Origin: Parachlorella kessleri | Taxonomy: Eukaryota > Chlorophyta > Trebouxiophyceae > Chlorellales > Chlorellaceae | DNA: 12,073 nucleotides | Reading direction: 5' to 3' | NCBI GenBank assembly: GCA_001598975.1 | Contig: BBXU01002706.1 | Span: forward strand, 1 to 12,073 | Shown here: positions 5,201 through 11,877 of the stretch, one piece after another | Position numbering within the stretch: position 1 is the stretch's first letter | Layout: each line of letters starts with the position of its first letter | The notes under the pieces: generated by a model | Databases searched by the model: none | The model's input: the letters and a program-made list of their open reading frames with translations, nothing else | What the model was told of the DNA's origin: nothing | Translations under genes and position numbers: made by a program

Positions 5201-8002
5201 TGCCGCTGGGTGCGCAAGCGGGAGGTGCCTCGCACTGTGGGCAGTTCTCCCAGCCGCCTCCACCACTATCAGAGCTGTCTTCAGTGCCTTCCCTGGGTCT
5301 TAGCCTGGGGCTTGCGGGGGCCTGGGACCAGGAGCCGCCCCTGGTTGCTTACATGCAGCCAGAAGACCCAGCAGCTGTGGATGCCGCCATGGCAGCTGCC
5401 CTGCGCGACTGCAGCAGGGGTGGGCCGCATGGCAAGCATCAGCAGAAGCTGGCAGGAGGCCTGGAGGAGTTGGGGGGACTGCTAAGCCTCCCCCGGGGCC
5501 CGTCTCTCAGGCTGAGAAGTGTTGGGGAGGGGGGCAGCAGTTCACCCCGGGACAAAGCTAGGCTCCATCGGCCATCCACCCCTGACCTCCTGGCCCCCTC
5601 CACACCCCGGCTGTCAACCCCCAAGCGCAGTCGGGGCCTACGCAGGTGCGCCAGCAGCAGCAGCATGAGCACCTACAGTGATGCGGGCGTGGATGCAGCA
5701 CTCGTGGAGTCTCTTTCCCCGCCAGACTCCCCTAAGGGCCCGCCCCTCCGGAGGCCCGTCCCTAGTGGCGGCTTTGCGTCCTTGAGTCTTGCCATGGCAG
5801 AGCCGTCCAGCACCCCCAGAAGTGATAGCAGCCCTGCCACTCCCCGCACTGGTAGCGACATTGATGGCGTGAAAATCACGAAGGGCAGTGGCGGCAGCTG
5901 CTATGGTAGCGCCCACAGCAGCGGCGGCAGCTGCCGGAGCAGCCTCAGCAGCAACCCCTCGTTCGCCTCTATCTCTTCCACCTCTGACATAGGAGACTCC
6001 ACCCCGCTCAAGGGGGTGCTGCCGCGAGGTGTTGCCAAGGCGCGCAGCCAGCCTGAGGGCGAAGCCGATGTACAGCAACAGCCCGACTGGTCCTGCCTGC
6101 ATGAGCTGGCAGGGGTGTGGCACAAGGTGGGTCACAAAAATGAAATAGGGACAAGTAACTTGTTTTGGGCACGGCGATGTCGGTTGTTGTGTCACCAGGG
6201 GACAGTAAGTGGTAGTGGAGTGCCTGTGTTGTTGCTAACCCTATGCCAGTAAGAAGTTGGCTAACTCTGCTCGCTGGGGCAGCACAGCTTGGACCGAGAC
6301 ATGAAGCTTACGAATAGGAGAAGTAATCAACTTGAATCTGGCAGCACAGCTTGTGCCAAGACAAGAAGGTTTTTAATAGGAGAAGTAATCAGAAATGGTG
6401 AAAGATATGTATCCCAAGCTTAGCCTAAGACAGCACCCTGTGCTGCAGGACAAGACGATATCAGTGGTATCTGATGCAACGATGGTATCCGATGCAATGC
6501 CTAGCTGAGCATGCCCTGCTGCAGGATAAGGCGGTATCTGATGGCATGGAGCCCATGTGCGATGCCATGCAGCTCGGTAGGCTGATGCGCAAGGCCATCG
6601 GGTGAGCTGGAAGGATGGCTTGCAAGCCGAGGGCGTAAATGCATGGGAGGTCTGATGTATGGGGTGCTGGTGTAAGGGAGTTTAATGGCCAGGCCGGGCC
6701 AGATGTATGCTGTGTACCAATTCGTTATGCTAGTGCCTCTCAACCCACACTGACTGGTGGTGGGTGTGCTGAACCTGGCGATGCTAGGTGCCTCGTGTGC
6801 TGCAATGACCAAGCCCTGACTGATGGCATGACTCAGCTTGCTACAGGCTGGTGAAGGGGGTGGAGATCAAGGCAGGGCCTGGCACCTTTGAGATGGCTGT
6901 GCTCAGCAAGCTGCCCTGGTTCAAGCTGAGGGAGAGCTACCCGCTGAGTGGCGAGCCCGTGACCATGAGGCGTCGTGACATGCGACGAGGTGGGTGCGGC
7001 TTGTCAGATGGGGTCTTGATTTTGTAATGTGTGGGGTTGATGAAGAGCTACCTGCTGAGTGGCGAGTCGGTGACCGTGAGGCCATGTGACATGCGGCGAG
7101 GTGGGTGCTGCTGGCTTGCTGTCATAAAAGGGGCAGGTTAGGGCAGGTACTTAAGGGGTGTGTAGGTGCGATATGCTGGGGGCGGCGTGACATGCGGCAA
7201 GGTGGGTGCAACTTGTTACTATTTTGAACATGTGTCTCTGGGTCCCTAGAAATTTAGAGGCTGAGAAAGTGTTACCCGCTGAGTGGCGAGCCCGTGACCA
7301 TGAGACGCTTGGAAATGCGGCGGGGTGGGTGCTGCTGGCTTGTTGGTATTGGTGGTAGTAAAGGTTGTGGAGGCGCGATATGCTGGTGACCGTGAGGAGG
7401 CGTGGTTTGCGGCGGGGTGGGTGCTTCGCCTTGTTGGTACTGGGGTCTTGTGTGTATTTTGGAGTTTGGAGTCTTGTGTGTCTGCAGTTATGGAGTTTTT
7501 GGCATTGGGGAAAGAGCACCCACTGTGTCGTGAACATTCCCTATGATGAGCAGACTGCTGCCATGCGTAAGATCGCTCCCACTACCTGGTAGTGTTGCTG
7601 ATATATTGCCCTGTCAGTAACATCCAATACAAACTTGTTGAGACAGCTTGCCTGCCCGCATTCCCCTCTCACATGTGTGGGCAGGCATCACCATTGCACA
7701 TGCTGAGCCTGCTCCCTTTGACGGTGCTTGTCCTTCTCAAGGCCACCCGCTTCCCCCTGTATTCGTTTGACAGATGTGCTATTCCCTCCTCACGTGTCTG
7801 TGCAGGCACCTCCACCGCCCATGCTGAGCCCGCTCCCTCCGGGGGCGTACTGGTGAAGGCCACCTGGGGCAACCCCTGCCCGGGGTCCGTGGAGGAGCAC
7901 TGGCGCCTGCAGTCGGCGCAGACACTGCTGTGCGACACGCTGCTGGATGTGGAAGGCAAGGAACCAGTCAACACGCGGGCGGTGTTCCGGCGGCGGAGGT
8001 AG
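2281..8002 (+). CDS. Membrane-anchored, largely disordered protein with C-terminal lipocalin/FABP-like domain (6 exons, 1118 aa)
   Basis: Exons are 2281-2832, 3143-3268, 3865-6126, 6525-6601, 6847-6989 and 7806-8002, totalling 3357 bases with stop TAG at 8000-8002. Phases 0,0,0,2,1 all join correctly. Residues 6-23 are a hydrophobic segment, either a membrane anchor or signal. Residues 178-226 give two more hydrophobic stretches separated by SGDWAR, a likely membrane hairpin. Residues 227 to about 965 are Ala/Pro/Ser/Gly-rich and probably disordered. They carry three DPF motifs at 311, 320 and 329, a QQQQ tract and many SP/TP sites. Residues 966-1118 look like a calycin fold (lipocalin/cytosolic fatty-acid-binding) as found in plant and algal proteins: DWSCLHELAGVW, then LVKGVEI, LPWFKLRESYPLSGEP, RRRDMRRG and a closing beta-rich part. 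Such domains usually bind small hydrophobic ligands; the ligand here is unknown. The start is the first ATG of the open frame, just before the hydrophobic segment. The family call is from pattern memory, and a beta-barrel of another family is possible. Confidence 0.75.
2833..3142 (+). other. Probable GC-AG intron
   Basis: The only donor that keeps the following exon in its hydrophobic reading frame is AAG|GCAAGT, the standard consensus of the rare GC-AG intron class. The acceptor is CTACTGCAG|GTTGGG. The GT donor candidate at 2882 (GTGACC) is poor, and its phase would read the next exon as a Pro/Gly/Ser-rich sequence instead of a membrane hairpin. The end of the intron is rich in CAC/CA. Confidence 0.65.
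3051..3125. repeat. CA/CAC-rich low-complexity tract
   Basis: A cytosine- and adenine-rich tract of imperfect CACAC, CCCAC and ACACT units lies just upstream of the acceptor at 3142. It may serve as an unusual C-rich polypyrimidine-like region. The repeat is irregular. Confidence 0.7.
3319..3393 (+). repeat. Near-identical copy of the hairpin exon end plus donor
   Basis: These 75 bases match 3204-3278 (the last 65 exon bases and the first 10 intron bases) with only three substitutions, at a distance of 115 bases. The donor CACAG|GTGAGTCATG is intact. The copied codons still read WLAAYLVLAGLAAQLVMG, but 115 is not a multiple of three, so the frame differs from the exon upstream. Two of the three substitutions are silent in the copied frame. 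Confidence 0.9.
3429..3486 (+). repeat. Second, more diverged copy of the same exon end and donor
   Basis: The stretch resembles the end of exon 3143-3268, sharing GCTGGCAGGGCTGGCG and GGCACAG|GTGAGTCA, but is clearly more diverged than the copy at 3319. Its donor lies 93 bases after that of the first copy. The copies are linked by a short stretch ending in a shared GAT(G/A)CTGTAG. Confidence 0.8.
3703..3728. repeat. Perfect inverted repeat, 12-base arms
   Basis: The arm GATTCATTGGTG is followed after two bases (AC) by its exact reverse complement CACCAATGAATC. It lies inside the intron of the lipocalin-like gene. It could form a hairpin in RNA or a cruciform in DNA. No target duplication or flanking element was seen. 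Confidence 0.9.
4114..4182 (+). repeat. 27-base in-frame tandem repeat encoding DPF motifs
   Basis: Two full 27-base units (4114-4140 and 4141-4167) and a partial third encode LDPFASGKP repeated, then LDPFAP. The units are almost identical in bases, which suggests recent expansion by slippage. The product has three evenly spaced DPF motifs. Confidence 0.9.
6278..6391. repeat. Two-unit tandem repeat, period 62
   Basis: GGCAGCACAGCTTG begins at both 6278 and 6340. AATAGGAGAAGTAATCA occurs at 6313-6329 and 6375-6391, exactly 62 bases apart. The middle parts are diverged. It does not copy an exon. Confidence 0.85.
6441..6508 (+). repeat. Decayed copy of acceptor plus exon start
   Basis: TGCTGCAG|GACAAG at 6441-6454 mirrors the real CTGCTGCAG|GATAAG. 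It is followed by GGTATCTGATG-like units also found in the real exon, themselves repeated within the copy (6470, 6485). Splicing at 6448 would add DKTISVVSDATMVSDAMPS and end at TGA 6506-6508, losing the last part of the calycin-like domain. Confidence 0.7.
6602..6846 (+). other. Intron of the lipocalin-like gene
   Basis: This 245-base phase-2 intron runs from ATCGG|GTGAGC to GCTACAG|GCTGG. The split codon is GG|G (Gly), joining RKAIG to LVKGVEI. No exon-edge copies were seen in it, unlike its neighbours. Confidence 0.7.
7042..7108 (+). repeat. Donor-edge copy 1 of exon 6847-6989
   Basis: The bases GAAGAGCTACCTGCTGAGTG and the following stretch to GCGGCGAG|GTGGGTGC follow the exon end (about 6930-6997) with scattered substitutions. 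The donor is intact at 7101, 111 bases after the real one. Confidence 0.85.
7181..7210 (+). repeat. Donor-edge copy 2 (short)
   Basis: Only the last part of the exon is present: GGCGTGACATGCGGCAAG followed by GTGGGTGC. The donor is intact at 7202. Confidence 0.7.
7260..7334 (+). repeat. Donor-edge copy 3
   Basis: It includes a 32-base exact match to the exon, beginning TACCCGCTGAGTGGCG and ending GTGACCATGAG. It is then more diverged up to the donor GTGGGT at 7325. Confidence 0.85.
7384..7426 (+). repeat. Donor-edge copy 4
   Basis: GGTGACCGTGAGGAGGCGTG and GCGGCGGGGTGGGTGC echo the exon end and donor. The donor-like GTGGGT is at 7417. It shares a GCGATATGCTGG leader with the sequence before copy 2, so copies probably arose by repeated duplication of whole units. 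Confidence 0.7.
7665..7755 (+). repeat. Copy of acceptor and start of the last exon
   Basis: CCTCTCACATGTGTGGGCAG followed by GCATCACC matches the real CCTCCTCACGTGTCTGTGCAG region 121 bases downstream. The similarity continues about 60 bases into the exon: CATGCTGAGCC(T/C)GCTCCCT, then AAGGCCACC with a three-base indel. Use of this acceptor would add 28 residues and stop at TGA 7768-7770. Confidence 0.85.
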
Positions 8003-8145
8003 CGCGGCACGGTTCTGTGCTTCTAGCGGGTGGCTGGTGTGTCCGGGGGTGGGGGACAGGTTGCTGCTTTCTGTGGTAAACGTGCTACCAACCTTGGTCT
8101 GGCAGGGCGGCAAGCCATGCTCTGTGAGATGCTCAAGCAAGATGG

Positions 8146-8150
8146 TGTAA
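8146..8150 (+). promoter_or_regulatory. Probable TGTAA poly(A) signal of the lipocalin-like gene
   Basis: TGTAA lies 144 bases after the TAG stop. A second TGTAA at 8220-8224 is an alternative, giving a 3' UTR about 75 bases longer. Confidence 0.45.
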
Positions 8151-8617
8151 TGGTGTTGTATGATTGTTCAGTTGAGAGAAAGGAGGCGAATGGCACCCTT
8201 GAGAGCGCCATGGTGGACTTGTAAAGAGAGGCTGAGGCCTGCTGGATATGTCAGATAAATAGCATCACCAGGACGGCAGCAGGATATTGCTCTTGTTGAA
8301 TATCGTTTACGTTGGCTGAGCAAGAGAAACATTGTGGTCAGATGTGTACTAGGAGAGGAAGGTACAACAATTCACAATTGCTATGTTGTGCGAATTGTGT
8401 GCAGTTTGTATTTGCTCCCTCTTCTTTGAAATCCTCAAGTCCTTGGTTTGATAGTGCTGTAGGGGTTGTTGTTGGTGCTGAGTGTAATGTAGTTGATCAG
8501 CAGTCTTGGTGATAGCCTTGGACGTTTATCATATTAGCATGGGTGGCAGATAGTGCGAACAGGGAATGAGAGCTGGGCTGGTCTGGAGTGACAGTGCTGG
8601 ATGCAGAATGAGCCTGA

Positions 8618-8650
8618 GTCTTGCCTGAGTGCTGAGCCAGTAGGTCTCTC
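8618..8650 (+). repeat. Dispersed short repeat, copy A
   Basis: This 33-base stretch matches the reverse complement of 8955-8987 at 29 positions. It also shares GAGTCTTGCCTGAGT with the intronic copy at 9511-9525. Similarity to copy B extends upstream to a shared ATGCAG at the same spacing (8601). Confidence 0.75.
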
Positions 8651-8954
8651 CCCCCGAGATAAGCTAAGGCCACTGTGAGAGGAGATGCAGATCAACTGAA
8701 GCAGGGGTTGGAAAACTGGGTTAGGCCTGAAATAAAGCTAGGAGAGAGCAGCAGGAAGCGCAGCAGGCGAGCAGAGCAGGCAGACAGGCTGGCAAGGTGC
8801 AGGAAATGAACAGCAGAGCTGCAAGCAAGCTGCAATGGAGCAGAAGCGAGAGGCGTACCTTGGGGCAAACGCCCTGGCAGGAGAGGATATGCTGATCGGA
8901 TTGCGGATGAGGTTTGCAAATGTTTGCATGATCTCCCACGAACAAAACAACGGA

Positions 8955-8987
8955 GAGAGACCTACTGGGTCAGGCCTCAGACAAGAC
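8955..8987 (-). repeat. Dispersed short repeat, copy B (inverted relative to A)
   Basis: Read on the minus strand it gives GTCTTGTCTGAGGCCTGACC, then CAGTAGGTCTCTC, which matches copy A at 29 of 33 bases. It lies in the putative 3' flank of the mTERF gene. Confidence 0.75.
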
Positions 8988-9143
8988 ACAAAGCGCAACT
9001 GCATACAGCCCCAGGGCCTGTCCGTCCCAGTCTACCCCATACCTCCTCTCTGATCTGCAGTACCTGCCACCTTTACCGAACAATGCCATTACCAGTGGTT
9101 GGCAGGCTGCAGTTATATGTAAAAACCGTGCACAAGAAACATC

Positions 9144-11277
9144 CTAACTCATCTCGTTGCCAGCTTCCAGCACCTCTTCCCTCCTGGCAGCAACCCTTGC
9201 TTTGCGCCGCCTTTCCCGGGCCTGTTGGGCCCTCACAATCCCGGGCTCCTCGTCCTTGTCCAGCCCATACTGCCGCGCCCGCTCGCTGCGCACCCACTGC
9301 TCCCTCCACCCCTCATACTCAGCTAAGCTGTACCCAAACTTCTCACAAAAACTCTTGTTGCTCCTCATAATCCAGGTTAAGGTGGCCTCATGGTGGGTGT
9401 CGCCCTTGTGCTCCATGAAGGACACCTGCACCTCACACCAGCGGCCAACCTATGCTGTGGTTAAACACAATAGGCACCAGTAGAAATGAGGGCCGAGCCC
9501 ACAGCAGCATACTCAGGCAAGACTCGGGAGCATACTTGCACTGTCAGTACAATTCAACCCTACCTCCTCTCTGTCCGGCCCTACCTGCCACCCTACTAAT
9601 AATGCTTTCAATGACCGCATCAACATGGCATTGAAGACCGTATGTTGAGCACCAATTGAAGCACCCTTGCAGGCATCAGTAGACACCCGCATTGTTGCAA
9701 AGCAATCCCTGGTGCGGTTTGCAAGGGGTGTGCCTGCAGTGCCGTGGGCAATATGGCAAGAAGCAGGGCTGGAAGCATGACTTACTCTATAGTCCACCTT
9801 CTTCAGGGCACTCATCAAGGTTGAAGGCTGCTCCAGCAGCACATGCCGCGGGCTCCGCCCCAGCACCTCTTCAAAGTAGCGCAGTTTGTCCTGGAAGCCC
9901 TCTTTCTTGTAATCATGGGCGAAAAGCTGTGGCTGCCTGCCCACTGACTCGTTTATATCTTCTGAGGACAAGCCCAGCTCCTGCATGGCTTCCACGTTGC
10001 CAGCTATAGTGTCCAGCGCAGATACCAGGATGCCGGGTGCCCTGGCCACGGCTGCCACCACGCCCTCTTGGCTGCCCAGCACACTTTGGAGTGCCGCCAG
10101 GGTGGGTTTGACTTTGCCCTCCAGATTGCTGGTGAGCACCATGTAATGGCGCGATAGCACCTTGGACAGCTGCTCATCGTCAAACCCTACAACAGCGGAG
10201 AGGCAGCTTTACCTGAGCGAGAATTCATGCCACCACATTGGCATATAGATCTGAGTCGCCAGAAGAGACAAGCTCAGCACCGGTTGCCTGCCGCTTCTTG
10301 GCAGCAAGCGGCTGGAGGGCACTCCGTGTGGCAAAGAGCCCGCAGCAACCTGCCGGGCTTGAAGACAGCAGGCCACAACTCACTGAGGGGCAAAGTCGAT
10401 GTGCTGGCTCACCGTAGTCACGCAGGAAGTTGATCTTGGACAGCAGGCTCTCTGTGCTAAGGCCTAAGACACAAAAGCCACCACTGCACAGCAGCCCGGG
10501 GATGCTGGCGCGCAGGCAGGGCTCCGTGGCAAGGAGGCTGTCCAAAGAGCTGAGGAGGGTGTCTGAGTCTCTGGAAGCAAGCAAGATGGGGCTGCTGCAT
10601 ACAACCCGCCGCATATCACCTTTACTCAGGGAGAAGCGGCTGACCAGCTGCCCAAGACGGTGCTGCAACACATCAGAGGACACAGCAAAAAGACCCGGCT
10701 GAAACAGCCAGAGCTTGGCCATATCTTGCCTGCTGAGCCCCAAGGGATCTGCTTCAAGCCAGGCAATTGCGCCATCCAGCTTTTCTGGCGATGCAGCACG
10801 CACTGATTGAGAGTTTGTGATGAAGGCCTTGCACCACTGGCTGTCTGTCACAGCAAGCCGCTGCTGCACATGCTCCTTGCCGCGCTCAAGTTCCGCTACG
10901 TCGAAAGCCCACAAATTCTTTGCCTGGCGGCTTGCCAGCCGCAGCTGGTCTGCGCTGAGTTGCTGCAGACACAGCCAGCTGTGCAAGCGGCGTGCCCTAT
11001 CAAGCGTAAACCAGAGAAATGTCCAGTCTCGGCAATGCCCGTCCCTGATCTCAGCTGCTGTCAGGCCAACCTCCCAGGCAAGGAAGCAGATGCGGGCCAT
11101 CAGCTCAGCAGCAGGCAGTCGAGTGACTTTGCCACTGGCAGCCCTGTCCGCAAGTACCTCTACCAGCACCTGGGCCAGTGCTAGGGTGAGTTCGCAGTAG
11201 GCATCAGGTGCCTGCCGCTGCAGCTCCGCTGGGTCCAGCCCTGCGCTAGCAAGCACTTCAGCGACAGCATCTTCATC

Positions 11278-11308
<31 letters not shown>

Positions 11309-11877
11309 AGGAAGCTGGATCCGCTGCCTGCTGGCCCGCTGCCCTCCCCTTCCCTGCTGCTTCCAGGCTGCCCCACTGGTGCTGCTGCTGCCACCCAGCG
11401 CTTGCAACCGGCGTTCACAAGGCGATGGTGCACAGCTGGGGAGCCCCTGCGACAACGCCCAACAGCAGCAACCTTGGGCGTTACCCAAGCTGGCAAGGGA
11501 CAGCCAGGTGGCACAGTCCTTGTTGATGGTGGCAGGCAGGGCGAGCTGAAGATAGGAAGGGTTGCAACCTCAACCTTGCCAGGGAGTAACCTCATATATT
11601 CCTGCTTTATTTGGTGACGACTTAAGAGCACCAACCTGTTCCGTAAATGGTGCCTGTGCGCCGGGGTTCTTGCAACGAGGCTCATGGTTACGGAACTGGC
11701 AGCCACTGTGGCAAAAAGGCGAGCTAGCCTACATGGACTCGCGCTGCTCCAAGTCCTCACAGGAATTCCAAAACCAGGACAGAGCGAGGTAACCGGCTCG
11801 CATGCCCGCTCGGCACAGCCGCTTATGCGCGCTGCGACAAATACCCCCCAACGCCAAGACCTGCGTTTTGGCGCCAT
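9144..11877 (-). CDS. mTERF-family organelle nucleic-acid-binding protein (3 exons, 723 aa)
   Basis: Minus-strand exons are 11877-10413, 10186-9786 and 9449-9144, totalling 2172 bases with stop TAG at 9146-9144. Introns are phase 1 (GACTACG|GTGAGCC to TTGTAG|GGTTTG) and phase 0 (TATAGA|GTAAGT to CAGCATAG|GTTGGC). Residues from about 340 to 700 show repeated helical units of the mTERF type, with the typical hydrophobic/Pro signature: LWLFQPGLFAV, VVCSSPILLAS, VARAPGILVS, VGRQPQLFAH and LLEQPSTLMSALKKVDYR. mTERF proteins bind organelle DNA or RNA and act in transcription termination, splicing or ribosome assembly; the paralogue here cannot be told. The N-terminus is rich in Arg, Ser and Ala with few acids, as in chloroplast or mitochondrial transit peptides. 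A ten-Ser run lies at 191-200, and the C-terminal tail is highly charged. Met1 gives the longest frame, but Met65 (11685) or a Met near residue 94 would also start a transit-like sequence. Confidence 0.85.
9450..9785 (-). other. Second intron of the mTERF gene
   Basis: This 336-base phase-0 GT-AG intron (GTAAGT to CATAG) separates VDYR from VGRWCEV. The open frame runs on into the intron from the upstream exon, so intron retention would stay open for a while. Nothing there looks like mTERF. It contains dispersed repeat copy C. Confidence 0.7.
9511..9546 (-). repeat. Dispersed short repeat, copy C (inside mTERF intron)
   Basis: On the minus strand it reads TGACAGTGC, then after a short spacer GAGTCTTGCCTGAGT. 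Both blocks occur in the same order in copy A (8589-8597 and 8616-8630). The spacer lengths differ slightly. Confidence 0.6.
10187..10412 (-). other. First intron of the mTERF gene
   Basis: This 226-base phase-1 GT-AG intron joins INFLRDYG to FDDEQLSKV, inside an mTERF repeat. The frame is open through most of it on the minus strand. The intron sequence does not continue the helical-repeat pattern, and the exon frames join cleanly across it. No exon-edge copies were seen. Confidence 0.75.
11281..11307 (-). repeat. (AGC)9 trinucleotide repeat encoding polyserine
   Basis: Nine AGC codons (GCT on the plus strand) plus one AGT give ten serines at residues 191-200 of the mTERF protein, followed by an acidic DED. 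This lies between the putative transit region and the mTERF repeats and is probably length-variable. Confidence 0.95.

Larger units (their letters stand above)
6127..6524 (+). other. Intron with a 62-base tandem repeat and a decoy acceptor
   Basis: This 398-base phase-0 intron runs from CACAAG|GTGGGT to CCTGCTGCAG|GATAAG. It separates residue 980 of the calycin-like domain from 981. It holds a two-unit 62-base tandem repeat at 6278-6391 and an upstream copy of the acceptor and exon start at 6441. Confidence 0.75.
6990..7805 (+). other. Large intron with four donor-edge copies and one acceptor-edge copy
   Basis: This 816-base phase-1 intron runs from CGACGAG|GTGGGT to TCTGTGCAG|GCACC. Four copies of the exon end and donor occupy its first half, and one copy of the acceptor and exon start lies before its 3' end. 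Reading on past the true donor meets TAA at 7025-7027. Confidence 0.75.
8003..9143. other. Convergent intergenic region: 3' UTRs and short repeats, no gene seen
   Basis: This stretch lies between the stop codons of the plus-strand lipocalin-like gene and the minus-strand mTERF gene. TGTAA motifs at 8146 and 8220 suit the plus gene. No TGTAA was found on the minus strand down to 8003, so the mTERF 3' end is not located. Positions about 8675-8860 are strongly purine-rich on the plus strand. Short open frames have no recognisable content. Two inverted copies of a short repeat lie at 8618-8650 and 8955-8987. Confidence 0.6.

Noticed and set aside
5638..6195. 185-residue minus-strand open frame
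   Set aside because: It is the shadow of the large exon 3865-6126, rich in Ala/Arg without recognisable motifs, and it crosses a splice site.
6278..7426. Repeat-rich introns as a CRISPR array or transposon
   Set aside because: The units are unequal and diverged, match neighbouring exons, and have no spacers, terminal repeats or transposase. Tandem duplication explains them.
8312..8512. Small plus-strand open frame between the convergent genes
   Set aside because: It has no recognisable motif, splice context or codon bias like the neighbours, and it lies after the poly(A) signals.
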